NCBI RefSeq assembly: GCF_014191375.1
Contig: NZ_JACHWN010000007.1
Coordinates: 248,001-312,000, forward strand
Length of the DNA stretch: 64,000 nt
Source: Mesorhizobium sp. RMAD-H1
Lineage (GTDB): Bacteria; Pseudomonadota; Alphaproteobacteria; Rhizobiales; Rhizobiaceae
Reading direction: 5' to 3'
In this document: positions 35,227-44,504 of the stretch, piece after piece
Layout: each line of letters begins with the position of its first letter
How positions within the stretch are numbered: the first letter of the stretch is position 1
Notes under the pieces: model-generated
Told to the model about the DNA's origin: nothing
Seen by the model: only the letters and a program-made list of their open reading frames with translations
Database searches by the model: none
Program-made: the position numbers and the translations under genes

Positions 35227-37230
35227 ATGTTTTCCAATCCTGACCTTCTGAAGTTCGTCTTCGGCCGGTTGACGCTGGAATCAATTCCCTATCACGAACC
35301 GATTCTCGTTGTGACGTTCATCGGCGTCGCGATCGGTGGCCTCGCCGTTCTCGGCCTCATCACCTATTACCGGCTATGGGGCACGCTCTGGCGCGACTGG
35401 ATCACCAGTGTCGATCACAAGAAGATCGGCATCATGTACATCATCCTTGGGCTGATCATGCTGCTGCGCGGCTTCTCCGACGCCCTCATGATGCGCGCCC
35501 AGCAGGCCATCGCTTTCGGCGGCAATGAGGGCTACCTCCCGCCGCACCATTACGACCAGATATTCACGGCGCACGGCGTCATCATGATCTTCTTCGTGGC
35601 GATGCCGCTCGTCACGGGCCTGATGAACTATGTCGTGCCGCTGCAGATCGGCGCGCGCGACGTGTCCTTCCCCTTCCTCAACAATTTTTCGTTCTGGATG
35701 ACCACGGCGGGCGCGATCATCATCATGCTCTCGCTGTTCATCGGCGAGTTCGCCAAGACCGGCTGGCTTGCCTATCCGCCGCTTTCGGGCATCGCGTACA
35801 GTCCCGACGTCGGGGTGGATTATTATATCTGGGGCCTGCAGGTGGCCGGCATCGGCACGACGCTCTCGGGCATCAACCTGATCGCGACCATCGTCAAGAT
35901 GCGCGCGCCGGGCATGACCTTCATGAAAATGCCGGTCTTCACCTGGACCGCGCTCTGCACCAACGTGCTGATCGTCGCCTCCTTCCCCGTGCTGACGGCG
36001 GTGCTCGCTCTCCTGTCGCTCGACCGCTATGTCGGCACCAACTTCTTCACGAACGACCTCGGCGGAAACCCGATGATGTACGTGAACCTGATCTGGATCT
36101 GGGGTCATCCCGAAGTTTACATCCTCGTGCTGCCGGCCTTCGGCATCTTCTCCGAGGTGGTTTCGACCTTCTCCGCCAAGCGCCTGTTCGGCTACACCTC
36201 CATGGTCTACGCCACCTGCGTTATCATGATCCTGTCCTACATCGTGTGGCTGCATCACTTCTTCACGATGGGCTCGGGCGCTTCGGTCAATGCCTTCTTC
36301 GGCATCACCACCATGATTATCTCGATCCCTACGGGCGCGAAGATGTTCAACTGGCTCTTCACGATGTATAAGGGCCGCATTCGCTACGAGCTGCCGATGC
36401 TGTGGACGGTCGGCTTCATGGTGACCTTCGTCATCGGCGGCATGACCGGCGTCATGCTCGCCGTACCGCCTGCCGACTTCGTGCTGCACAACTCGCTTTT
36501 CCTGATCGCGCACTTCCACAATGTGATCATCGGCGGCGTGCTGTTCGGCATGTTCGCGGGCATCACCTACTGGTTTCCGAAGGCGTTCGGCTTCAAGCTC
36601 GATCCGTTCTGGGGCAAGATGAGCTTCTGGTTCTGGCAGATCGGCTTTTTCGTCGCCTTCATGCCGCTCTATGTGCTCGGCCTGATGGGCGTGACGCGCC
36701 GCATGAGCCAGTTCGACGATCCGTCGCTGCAGATCTGGTTCCAGATTGCCGCGCTGGGCGTCGTGCTCATCGCTATCGGCATTGCCTCGTTCCTCATCCA
36801 GCTCGTCGTCAGCTTCCGCAAGCGCGAGTCGCTTCGCGACTGGTCCGGCGATCCCTGGGATGGCCGTACGTTGGAATGGTCGACCTCGTCGCCCCCACCG
36901 GAGTACAATTTCGCCTTTACGCCGATCGTCCGCGATCACGACAGCTGGTATGACATGAAGAAGCGCGGCCACAAGCGTCCGCTAGAGGGCTACATACCGA
37001 TCCATATGCCGAAGAATACCGGCACGGGCGCAATCCTCGCAGCCTTCAGCGTGGCCTTCGCCTTCGGTATGGTCTGGCATATGTGGTGGCTGGCAATCAT
37101 CTCCTTCGTCGCCATGATCGCCATCGCGATCGGCCATACCTTCAACTACAACCGGGATTACTGCATCCCTGCCGAAACCGTGGCCGCGACCGAAAACGCG
37201 CGCACCAGACTGCTCGCGGGACAGAACTGA
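35227..37230 (+). CDS. cyoB: Cytochrome o ubiquinol oxidase subunit I
   Basis: A 667-residue catalytic subunit that oxidises ubiquinol, reduces O2 to water and pumps protons. It holds the low-spin heme and the heme o3-CuB centre. Visible ligand regions are [10 protein letters not shown] (low-spin heme His), W-G-H-P-E-V-Y-I (CuB His, with the cross-linked Tyr and the K/D-channel Glu), W-L-H-H-F-F-T (CuB His pair) and H-F-H-N-V-I-I (heme ligands). About fifteen membrane helices, matching E. coli CyoB in length (663). Confidence 0.97.
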   Translation: MFSNPDLLKFVFGRLTLESIPYHEPILVVTFIGVAIGGLAVLGLITYYRLWGTLWRDWITSVDHKKIGIMYIILGLIMLLRGFSDALMMRAQQAIAFGGNEGYLPPHHYDQIFTAHGVIMIFFVAMPLVTGLMNYVVPLQIGARDVSFPFLNNFSFWMTTAGAIIIMLSLFIGEFAKTGWLAYPPLSGIAYSPDVGVDYYIWGLQVAGIGTTLSGINLIATIVKMRAPGMTFMKMPVFTWTALCTNVLIVASFPVLTAVLALLSLDRYVGTNFFTNDLGGNPMMYVNLIWIWGHPEVYILVLPAFGIFSEVVSTFSAKRLFGYTSMVYATCVIMILSYIVWLHHFFTMGSGASVNAFFGITTMIISIPTGAKMFNWLFTMYKGRIRYELPMLWTVGFMVTFVIGGMTGVMLAVPPADFVLHNSLFLIAHFHNVIIGGVLFGMFAGITYWFPKAFGFKLDPFWGKMSFWFWQIGFFVAFMPLYVLGLMGVTRRMSQFDDPSLQIWFQIAALGVVLIAIGIASFLIQLVVSFRKRESLRDWSGDPWDGRTLEWSTSSPPPEYNFAFTPIVRDHDSWYDMKKRGHKRPLEGYIPIHMPKNTGTGAILAAFSVAFAFGMVWHMWWLAIISFVAMIAIAIGHTFNYNRDYCIPAETVAATENARTRLLAGQN

Positions 37231-37234
37231 AACG

Positions 37235-37876
37235 ATGAGTAAAGCAGCCCACGCCCACGCCCATCTGGCGACCCCGACAGCGGGAGATGAGGAATTCTAT
37301 CTGAAGGATGAGCACCATCCGGAGGGCAGCACCATGCTGGGCTTCTGGCTCTACCTGATGAGCGATTGCCTGATCTTCGCCGTCCTCTTCGCCGTCTATG
37401 GAGTGCTCGGCCGCAACTATGCGGCGGGGCCTTCGCCTGCCGATCTGTTCGACCTGCCGCTCGTCGCCGTCAACACGGCGATGCTGCTCTTCTCTTCCAT
37501 CACCTATGGTTTCGCCATGTTGTGGATGGAGAAGGGCGCGAAAGCTCAGACGCTGCTCTGGCTGGGCATAACGGGCCTTTTCGGCGCGATCTTCATTGTG
37601 CTCGAGCTCTATGAGTTCCACCATCTGATCCACGGAGGCGCGGGCCCGCAGCGTTCGGCATTCCTTTCGTCCTTCTTCACGCTGGTCGGCACCCACGGAT
37701 TGCACGTCACCTTCGGCATCGTCTGGCTGATCACGCTGATGGTGCAGGTGGCGAAATACGGGCTGATCCTGGAGAACAAGCGCCGGTTGATGTGCCTCAG
37801 CATGTTCTGGCACTTCCTCGACGTCATCTGGATCGGCGTCTTCTCCTTCGTCTATCTGATGGGAGTCCTCGGATGA
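37235..37876 (+). CDS. cyoC: Cytochrome o ubiquinol oxidase subunit III
   Basis: A 213-residue integral membrane subunit with five helices, starting 4 bases after the cyoB stop. [16 protein letters not shown] is the characteristic first helix, and [10 protein letters not shown] and [12 protein letters not shown] are family signatures. It stabilises the catalytic subunit. The gene overlaps cyoD by four bases (ATGA). Confidence 0.95.
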   Translation: MSKAAHAHAHLATPTAGDEEFYLKDEHHPEGSTMLGFWLYLMSDCLIFAVLFAVYGVLGRNYAAGPSPADLFDLPLVAVNTAMLLFSSITYGFAMLWMEKGAKAQTLLWLGITGLFGAIFIVLELYEFHHLIHGGAGPQRSAFLSSFFTLVGTHGLHVTFGIVWLITLMVQVAKYGLILENKRRLMCLSMFWHFLDVIWIGVFSFVYLMGVLG

Positions 37877-38262
37877 GTTCGCATACTCATGCTCACCACA
37901 ATGCGGCAGATACCCATCACGACGATGGGGCCGCGCACGGCACCTTCAAGGGCTATATGACGGGCTTCCTCCTGTCGGTGATCCTTACGGCCATCCCCTT
38001 CTGGCTGGTCATGAGCGGTGCCACCGACAGCAAGGCGCTAACGGCGGTCCTCGTCATGGGGCTCGGCGCGATACAGATCGTCGTCCACATGATCTTCTTT
38101 CTGCATATGAGCCCGCGCTCGGAAGGCGGCTGGACGATCATGGCGCTGATCTTCACGCTCGTGCTCGTCGGTATTCTCCTCGCCGGTTCGCTCTGGGTCA
38201 TGCATCATCTGAACTACAACATGATGCCGATGTCGCCAGAGGTGATGAAGAACATGCCGTAG
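37873..38262 (+). CDS. cyoD: Cytochrome o ubiquinol oxidase subunit IV
   Basis: A 129-residue subunit IV with a His-rich N-terminus (S-H-T-H-A-H-H) and three membrane helices. The family signature [12 protein letters not shown] lies in the second helix. The start at 37873 overlaps the cyoC stop by four bases. It assists assembly of the CuB site. No cyoE (heme O synthase) follows; the next gene is SURF1. Confidence 0.94.
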   Translation: MSSHTHAHHNAADTHHDDGAAHGTFKGYMTGFLLSVILTAIPFWLVMSGATDSKALTAVLVMGLGAIQIVVHMIFFLHMSPRSEGGWTIMALIFTLVLVGILLAGSLWVMHHLNYNMMPMSPEVMKNMP

Positions 38263-38270
38263 GGATGCTC

Positions 38271-38293
38271 CCGGAAAGCCGCAGGCTTTTCGG
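38271..38293 (+). other. Hairpin between cyoD and SURF1
   Basis: CCGGAAAGCC-GCA-GGCTTTTCGG forms a 10-bp stem with one G-T pair just after the cyoD stop. No T-run follows, so it is more likely an mRNA-stabilising or partial attenuating structure than a full terminator. It would separate cyoABCD from SURF1 expression. Confidence 0.5.
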
Positions 38294-38304
38294 ATAAGAT
38301 CCAT

Positions 38305-39075
38305 GTGACAGAAAAGGTTGGTGTGGCCATGAACCGCGCTTCTACGGATAAGGCCGGGGAGACAATTCCCGGCCGCCCGCGCCGTTCCCGCGCCTTCATG
38401 ATCGGCGCGATGCTGTTCCTGACAGCTGTTTTCATTGCCCTCGGCACATGGCAGGTGCAGCGGCTGTTCTGGAAGCTGGACCTGATCGCCCGCATTGATG
38501 CCCGCATTCATGCCCCGCCTGTCCCGGCGCCCGGGCCATCCGATTGGGCCAATATAACAGCGAAGAACGATGAGTACCGGCGCGTCACGGCTTCCGGCAC
38601 ATTGGACTATGACAAGGACGTGCTCGTCCAGGCGGTGACCGAACGCGGGCCTGGCTTTTGGGTGATGACACCGCTCCAACAGCCCGATGGCGCGACGATC
38701 CTTATCAATCGCGGCTTCGTTCCCAAAGACCGGCATGGCCGGGCCGTGCGCGCCGCCGCGGAAGTGGCGGGAAATGCCACGATTACCGGCCTTCTGCGCA
38801 TGAGCGAGCCGGGCGGCGCGTTCCTTCGCTCGAACGATCCCGATGCCGGGCGCTGGTATTCCCGCGATGTCGCCGCCATCGCCGCCGCCGAACACCTCCA
38901 CAACGTCGCGCCCTATTTCATCGATGCCGACGCCACGGAAAATCGCGGCGGCCTGCCAGTAGGGGGCTTGACGGTCGTCTGCTTCCGCAACACTCACCTG
39001 TTTTATGCTATTACCTGGTATCTGCTGGCGCTCATGAGCGTAGCGGCAGCCTATGCTGTCCGGATGCCGATCTAG
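38305..39075 (+). CDS. SURF1 family oxidase assembly protein
   Basis: A 256-residue SURF1/Shy1-type protein that promotes heme insertion into heme-copper oxidases. It has a membrane helix near the N-terminus (F-M-I-G-A-M-L-F-L-T-A-V-F-I-A-L-G-T-W-Q), the W-Q-V-Q-R signature, the periplasmic block I-L-I-N-R-G-F-V-P, and a second helix at the C-terminus (H-L-F-Y-A-I-T-W-Y-L-L-A-L). It probably serves the adjacent quinol oxidase. The start is uncertain: a GTG at 38305 or an ATG at 38329, neither with a strong ribosome-binding site. Confidence 0.88.
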   Translation: MTEKVGVAMNRASTDKAGETIPGRPRRSRAFMIGAMLFLTAVFIALGTWQVQRLFWKLDLIARIDARIHAPPVPAPGPSDWANITAKNDEYRRVTASGTLDYDKDVLVQAVTERGPGFWVMTPLQQPDGATILINRGFVPKDRHGRAVRAAAEVAGNATITGLLRMSEPGGAFLRSNDPDAGRWYSRDVAAIAAAEHLHNVAPYFIDADATENRGGLPVGGLTVVCFRNTHLFYAITWYLLALMSVAAAYAVRMPI

Positions 39076-39307
39076 CCATCCGGGACTGTAATTCGTATCA
39101 TTGATAAAAGCGGTTTCGCGCAGATCGACTAGTCTGTTGCCGCTGGGCAGGGACAGGCGCGGGCATCGTGCTGATACTCATGCTGTATCTTCTCCGGGGA
39201 TCTGCCCGGCCTGTTATGTGACGTGTTCATTTCGCGGAAAGTTGTTGAGCAATGTCGATTGAGCTTCTCAGCGCCTGCCATCCCGCTAGCGGTCGACCTT
39301 GCAACAA
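39076..39307. other. Intergenic region, no gene identified
   Basis: About 230 bases between SURF1 and the transposase remnant. No coding sequence, terminator or repeat was identified with confidence. Confidence 0.3.
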
Positions 39308-39486
39308 TTATGTACGTCGACCTTTAAATACAAACTCCAAGAATGCGTTAGTAGTTTCGATGGGCTCCCGGTCCTGATTACGGCAGCCGAGATGCCGCCG
39401 TTCATAATTGTAGTAGGTAGCCATTGGTCGAAATCGGGCTGCAGTACCCCGACGGTATCATAGAAATTATTGCGCATCTTGATGCG
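39308..39486 (-). pseudogene. C-terminal remnant of an IS481-type transposase
   Basis: The minus strand reads R-I-K-M-R-N-N-F-Y-D-T-V-G-V-L-Q-P-D-F-D-Q-W-L in one frame. After a one-base shift it continues A-T-Y-Y-N-Y-E-R-R-H-L-G-C-R-N-Q-D and R-E-P-I-E-T-T-N-A-F-L to a stop at 39308. This matches the end of the IS481 integrase core, where a Y-N-x-E-R-x-H-x-G-Y-R block closes the transposase. The N-terminal ~80 percent is missing and the frame is broken, so it is inactive. It marks an old insertion or rearrangement between the cyo and sugar operons. Confidence 0.7.
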
Positions 39487-39541
39487 AAAGAACGCGTTTC
39501 AACCCGTTGTTCGGCCATCCCATTGATAACTTTTTTCTGCG

Positions 39542-41548
39542 TCATCCCTCCAACCATTTCATCTGATCAGGCGTAAGGGTGATGTCGAGCGCCGATAGAC
39601 TGTCCTCCAATTCCCGTAAGTTCCGCGGGCCGATCAGCGGAAAGACCGGAAAAGGCTGATTCAGCACATAAGCGAGCGCTATGTTGATGGGGCTGCGCCC
39701 AAGCTTGGCTGCGAGCTCAACGGCGCGGTCGCGGCGCCCGAAATTCTTCTCCGAATACCAGACCCGCACCAGTTCCTCGTCATCCTGCTTGTCGCGGCCG
39801 GCTCGCTCGGTGAAAAAGCCGCGCCCCTGGCTGGACCAGGCAAAGGTCGGCATCTGCCGCGCCTCGAGCCACGCTTTCCACTCATCGCTGGAGGCTGCGA
39901 TGCATCCCGCCCAGATCGGCTCGATCATCTCGGCAAGCGAGAAATTGTTGGACAGCGCGCCGGGCGGCGTCTTGCCGTTCTTCAGCGCATAGGCGTTTGC
40001 TTCGTCCATGCGCTCCCGCGTCCAGTTGGAGCCGCCATAGGGGCCGCGGATACGGCCGGCCTTCACCTCGGCATCGATGGCATCGACGAATTCACCGACT
40101 GGTATGTCGGTGTTGTCCCGATGCATGAAATAGATGTCGACATGGTCGGTCCTGAGCCGGTCGAGCGAGGAGGCAAGCTGGTTGCCGATCACATCGGGAT
40201 AGCAGAGTGGAGAATGTGCTCCCTTGCCGATCACGATGATATCCTGACGTGGTACGCCCCGGCTCGTATGCCAGTCGCCGAAAACGGTCTCCGTCTTGCC
40301 GTTGCCATAGATATAGGCTGTGTCGAAAAGGTTGCCGCCCGCCTCGAAATAGGCATCGAGCATCAGCGCACTTGCCGCAAAATTGGGAAAGAATTCGAAC
40401 CCCAGGGCCACGACGGCAGCCGGCTTTGGCAGGCCGGGTATTGGCCGCTTCGGGACCGAATGTCCCTGCGTGAGCGGGGCACCGGAAATCGTCCTCGTTC
40501 TGTTTGCCGCCTTTTCGACGCTGTATTCCAGGCCGATCGATGCACGCCATTTGTCGAGCACCTTCAGATTGCCGGTCGAATCCGCCCAGGTCATTCCGGG
40601 CGAGGTGAACTCCTGTCTGCCCACGCGGATGGCCTGGCCTGCGGCGTCGACCTCGAAGGCATAAAGCCATCCATCCTCATGAACCTCGATCGTTTCGACC
40701 ACGCCATCCGGCCTGATGATGTCGATCTTGCCGATGCCGCCCTTTTGGCCCGCCGCATACCAGAAATCCGCGACTTCGATGCGGCCCTTCGAGCCGATGA
40801 TGCGCAGCGTGTTATCCTGCTTCGCCATGATCGAACAGGAGACTTCGGCGATCATGCCGCCGGGGAATTTCAGCACGGCCGACGCCCATTCGTCCACGCC
40901 TGTTGTCCCGATATGGCCGACGCCGAAGACCTTTTCCGGTTCGGCGAATGCCTTGCCTTCGATAGCGCCCGCGATAAGCCGGACCATCGAGACCGGATAA
41001 CAGCCGACATCGAGGATTCCTCCGCCGGCGGTCTCGTTGGAGAAAAGCCGATGCTCGGGACGAACGCTTCCCATGGTGAAACCGAAGCTCGAGCGGATGA
41101 GCCGCACCTCCCCGATCACGCCGCTCTCGACCAGATGGATGAGCTTGGCCGTTTGCGGATGAAGACGATACATGAACGCCTCGCCGGCAAAGACGCCGGC
41201 TTTCGCCGCCTCGTGAAAAATCGCCTCCGCCTCATAGGAACTGAGCCCGATCGGCTTTTCGACGAGGAAATGCTTCCCGGCTCGGGCCGCCTTGATCGCC
41301 CATTCGGCATGCCCCGTATGCGGCGTCGCGATATAGACGGCATCGATATCCGGATCGTCCAGCAATGCTTCGTAGCCGGCGATGATGCGTGCGCCGGGGA
41401 AGCCATCTGCAAGCCCCGGCTTTTCCGGATTGCGCGTCGCGATCGCCTCCAGCCTTCCGGTGCGCGAATGGGCGATGCCCTCTGCGAAGGTTCGGGCGAT
41501 GGTGCCGGGCCCGATGATGCCCCAACGGATCGGCGCATGTTCAGTCAT
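39542..41548 (-). CDS. Fusion of Gfo/Idh/MocA oxidoreductase and aldo/keto reductase
   Basis: A 668-residue two-domain enzyme. Residues ~1-340 are a Gfo/Idh/MocA dehydrogenase: Rossmann I-I-G-P-G-T-I-A and the signature E97-K-P, with G-G-G-I-L-D-V-G-C-Y. Residues ~365-668 are an aldo/keto reductase with the full catalytic tetrad visible: Asp and Tyr in F-D-T-A-Y-I-Y-G, Lys in V-I-G-K-G and His in I-Y-F-M-H-R. The two NAD(P)-linked activities could act in sequence on one sugar, for example oxidation then reduction at another carbon. The single open frame and the linker at ~340-365 argue against a sequencing artefact. It follows a sugar ABC operon by about 50 bases on the same strand. Confidence 0.87.
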   Translation of the reverse strand: MTEHAPIRWGIIGPGTIARTFAEGIAHSRTGRLEAIATRNPEKPGLADGFPGARIIAGYEALLDDPDIDAVYIATPHTGHAEWAIKAARAGKHFLVEKPIGLSSYEAEAIFHEAAKAGVFAGEAFMYRLHPQTAKLIHLVESGVIGEVRLIRSSFGFTMGSVRPEHRLFSNETAGGGILDVGCYPVSMVRLIAGAIEGKAFAEPEKVFGVGHIGTTGVDEWASAVLKFPGGMIAEVSCSIMAKQDNTLRIIGSKGRIEVADFWYAAGQKGGIGKIDIIRPDGVVETIEVHEDGWLYAFEVDAAGQAIRVGRQEFTSPGMTWADSTGNLKVLDKWRASIGLEYSVEKAANRTRTISGAPLTQGHSVPKRPIPGLPKPAAVVALGFEFFPNFAASALMLDAYFEAGGNLFDTAYIYGNGKTETVFGDWHTSRGVPRQDIIVIGKGAHSPLCYPDVIGNQLASSLDRLRTDHVDIYFMHRDNTDIPVGEFVDAIDAEVKAGRIRGPYGGSNWTRERMDEANAYALKNGKTPPGALSNNFSLAEMIEPIWAGCIAASSDEWKAWLEARQMPTFAWSSQGRGFFTERAGRDKQDDEELVRVWYSEKNFGRRDRAVELAAKLGRSPINIALAYVLNQPFPVFPLIGPRNLRELEDSLSALDITLTPDQMKWLEG

Positions 41549-41602
41549 TGAAAATATCCTCTTTGATCGTGTTGCGGCCCTTGGGAGATGGCCGTTTTGG
41601 GG

Positions 41603-42691
41603 TTATTTCAGCCGGTTGCCGGCACCATCGAAGAGATAGGCGCGGCTTGATCTGATCGAGACAATGAGACGGTCGCGATTCATCTCTTTGCGGGATTCCT
41701 CGCGCTCGATGACGAGTTGTTCGCCATTCGCGACATTGGCGTGGATGTAGCTCGTATTGCCGAGATGCTCCGCGACATCGACCTTTACCGCGAGGTCGGC
41801 ATCACCCTGCCCGGCCTCGGCAAAATGCTCAGGTCGGATGCCGAGCGTCACCATTTCGCCGACGGCAGGTGCGGCATCGCCGATCGGCAAGGTCAATTGC
41901 ACGTCACCCTGGTTGACGAGACTGATGGTGACGCTTCCGGACGATTTGCCGATGACCCCGGCGGCCATGAAATTCATCTTCGGAGAGCCGACAAAGCCGG
42001 CGACGAACTGGTTGGCCGGATCGTCGTAGAGATCGAGCGGCGCGCCGATCTGCTCGATATTGCCGCCGCGCAAAACCACGATCTTGTCGGCCAGCGTCAT
42101 TGCCTCGATCTGATCGTGAGTGACATAGATCATGGTGGTGCCCAGTTCCTTGTGGAGCCTCGCGATCTCGATGCGCATCTGCACGCGCAACTCGGCATCC
42201 AGATTGGAAAGCGGCTCGTCGAAAAGAAAAACACGCGGTTCGCGCACGATGGCCCGGCCGATGGCGACACGCTGGCGCTGGCCACCGGACAATTGCTTCG
42301 GCAGCCGGTCCAGGAGTTCCGTGATCTGCAGGATCTCCGCAGCGCGCCTGATACGTTTCTCCGTATCCGCCTTGGGGTTTCCGGTCATTCGCAGGCCGAA
42401 GCCCAGATTCTGTTCGACCGTCATGTGCGGATAGAGCGCGTAGGACTGGAAGACCATCGCAATGCCGCGATCGGCCGGCTCGACGTCGTTCATCACCGCG
42501 CCGCCGATCCGGATTTCACCGCCGGAGATGTCCTCGAGCCCCGCGATCATGCGCAGCAAGGTCGACTTGCCGCAGCCGGACGGCCCGACGAAAACGACGA
42601 ACTCGCCATCCTTCACCTCGAGGCTGGCATTGTGGATAACGTCGAAAGAGCCGAACCGCTTGACGACATTCTTCAGGGAAAGCTCAGCCAT
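41603..42691 (-). CDS. Sugar ABC transporter ATP-binding protein, UgpC/MalK-like
   Basis: A 362-residue CUT1 ATPase with Walker [11 protein letters not shown], signature L-S-G-G-Q-R-Q-R, Walker [11 protein letters not shown] and switch His in T-H-D-Q-I-E-A. A TOBE domain covers the C-terminal third. It follows the second permease by 13 bases and precedes the Gfo-AKR fusion, so the five genes from 45785 to 39542 probably form one operon. The sugar is unknown. Confidence 0.94.
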   Translation of the reverse strand: MAELSLKNVVKRFGSFDVIHNASLEVKDGEFVVFVGPSGCGKSTLLRMIAGLEDISGGEIRIGGAVMNDVEPADRGIAMVFQSYALYPHMTVEQNLGFGLRMTGNPKADTEKRIRRAAEILQITELLDRLPKQLSGGQRQRVAIGRAIVREPRVFLFDEPLSNLDAELRVQMRIEIARLHKELGTTMIYVTHDQIEAMTLADKIVVLRGGNIEQIGAPLDLYDDPANQFVAGFVGSPKMNFMAAGVIGKSSGSVTISLVNQGDVQLTLPIGDAAPAVGEMVTLGIRPEHFAEAGQGDADLAVKVDVAEHLGNTSYIHANVANGEQLVIEREESRKEMNRDRLIVSIRSSRAYLFDGAGNRLK

Positions 42692-42704
42692 GCAGCGTTC
42701 TCCG

Positions 42705-43541
42705 TTACTTGACCGCGCCGGCGGCGATGCCGGCGATGAAATGGCGTTGCAGAAGCACGAAGACGACCAGCATGGGGACAGTGAGCACGACCGCCCCCGC
42801 CATGATGCCGCCCCAGGAAACCTTGGTGAGGCCGATCAGCGTGCCGAGCGCCACCGGTGCCGTCATCATGTCGGGTCGCGAATTGATGAGTAGCGGCCAG
42901 AGATAATTGTTCCACGAAGCCAGGAAGAGGATGATCGACAGCGCCGCCATCGTCGGCCGGGCCAGCGGCAGGGCGATGCGCAGGAAGATCTGCCATTCCT
43001 TGACGCCCTCGACCCGCGCGGCATCGAACAACTCGCTCGGCATCATCGAAAACGCCTGGCGCATGAAGAGGACGCCGAGCGAATTGAACAATGGCGGCAA
43101 GACGAGTGCGATCCAGCTGTTGGCCATCTTGAACTCGCGGGCCACCATGATGAATTGCGGGATGACCACGACGAAATAAGGCAGGGTTATCGTGCCGAGA
43201 ATAATGGCGACGACCAGCGAGCGGCCGAAGAAACGATAGCGCGCCAGCGCCCAGCCGGCCATTGATGTCAGCATCACCGAAAGGAAGGTATAGACCACCG
43301 CCACGCTGATGGAGATCATCAGCGCCCGCAGGAAATTCGCATCGGCCTGCAGGTTCCTGAAATTCTCGGCAAAATGCGTGGATGGCAGAAGCTCGATCCG
43401 CGGGCTGAATATGCCGTGATCGGGCATGGTGGAGAAGACCACCATCATCCACAGCGGAAACAGCCAGATAATGGCCAGCGGCGTAAGCGCCAGATGGAGC
43501 ACGAATGAGCGGAGGGCCGTCGATCGCGATTTCGATTTCAT
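42705..43541 (-). CDS. Sugar ABC transporter permease, MalG-like
   Basis: A 278-residue CUT1 permease with six membrane segments. EAA motif [12 protein letters not shown] followed by I-A-L-P-L-A-R-P. Its start overlaps the preceding permease stop by four bases. It pairs with the upstream MalF-like protein. Confidence 0.92.
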   Translation of the reverse strand: MKSKSRSTALRSFVLHLALTPLAIIWLFPLWMMVVFSTMPDHGIFSPRIELLPSTHFAENFRNLQADANFLRALMISISVAVVYTFLSVMLTSMAGWALARYRFFGRSLVVAIILGTITLPYFVVVIPQFIMVAREFKMANSWIALVLPPLFNSLGVLFMRQAFSMMPSELFDAARVEGVKEWQIFLRIALPLARPTMAALSIILFLASWNNYLWPLLINSRPDMMTAPVALGTLIGLTKVSWGGIMAGAVVLTVPMLVVFVLLQRHFIAGIAAGAVK

Positions 43542-44398
43542 TTCGGTTCACGCCCCAGCCAGAGATTGATCAGCGAAATCAGCACCGCGAGGGCGGCGAT
43601 CGTGTAGGCTATCGCCGAGGCGTAGCCGAAATTCAGCGATACGAAGCCTTGCCGGTAGAGAAACAGGCCAAGGGTCTCCGTTCCTCCGCCCGGGCCGCCC
43701 CGGTCAGTGATAAGGAAGGGTTCGGTAAAGAGCTGCATCGATCCGATGATCGACAGCACCACGCAGAACAGGATGATCGGGCGCAGCAGTGGCAGCGTTA
43801 TGAAGAAGAATTGTCTGAGCTTGCTCACCCGGTCGAGCGTCGCGGCCTCATAGACATCGTTTGGAATAGACTGGAGACCGGCAAGGATGATGATGGCGTT
43901 ATAGCCGGCCCAGCGCCAGGTGACGGCGATGATAAGCAGTGCCATGGCGGCCGGCTTTTCCGCAAACCAGGACACCGGGGGAAGACCGACCGCGCCAAGG
44001 AGCTTGTTGACGATGCCGAAATTGAGATTGAACATCAGGCGAAAAACCGCGGCATAGGCGACCTCACCCACCACGACGGGTGCGAAAAAGGCAAAGCGGA
44101 ACAGGCCCCGTGCTTTCAGAAGCGGGGAATTGAGCAGGACCGCCATGATGGTGGCCAGCGTGATCATCACCGGCACCTGAATGACCAGGATGAGCAGTGT
44201 ATTTTTCAACGCGTTGTAGAAGGCAGGGTCGCGCGACAGCCGACCCCAATTGGCGTTCAGACTGAACGTCCATGGATTGACGCGGGTATTCTGAAAGGAA
44301 ATCAGGAATGAATCGATAATCGGCCAGAGCCAGAAGGTCGCAAAGATAAGGAGATAGGGGGCAAGGAACGCGTAAGCGATCCGATTGCGCGACTGCAT
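43538..44398 (-). CDS. Sugar ABC transporter permease, MalF-like
   Basis: A 286-residue CUT1 permease. N-terminal A-F-L-A-P-Y-L-L-I-F-A-T-F, EAA motif Y-E-A-A-T-L-D-R-V-S-K, then I-T-L-P-L-L-R-P. Six membrane helices. About 106 bases separate it from the binding-protein gene, so a stem-loop or weak intercistronic signal may lie between, as is common where the binding protein is made in excess. None was clearly seen. Confidence 0.92.
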   Translation of the reverse strand: MQSRNRIAYAFLAPYLLIFATFWLWPIIDSFLISFQNTRVNPWTFSLNANWGRLSRDPAFYNALKNTLLILVIQVPVMITLATIMAVLLNSPLLKARGLFRFAFFAPVVVGEVAYAAVFRLMFNLNFGIVNKLLGAVGLPPVSWFAEKPAAMALLIIAVTWRWAGYNAIIILAGLQSIPNDVYEAATLDRVSKLRQFFFITLPLLRPIILFCVVLSIIGSMQLFTEPFLITDRGGPGGGTETLGLFLYRQGFVSLNFGYASAIAYTIAALAVLISLINLWLGREPK

Positions 44399-44504
44399 CG
44401 GTGTCCACCTCCATCAACCATTGAAATTGGGCCAAGATCCCACCTCGGGACGTCCCGGAGTGCCGGGCCGGGTCCATTGGATCCGGCCGGACAGAAGCGC
44501 GACA

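Noticed and set aside
35374-36972. 532-codon minus-strand open frame
   Set aside because: Antisense of cyoB; repetitive His/Asp/Glu/Arg composition is typical of the reverse complement of a membrane protein gene.
40121-41551. 476-codon plus-strand open frame
   Set aside because: Antisense of the Gfo-AKR fusion, which has clear catalytic motifs on the minus strand.
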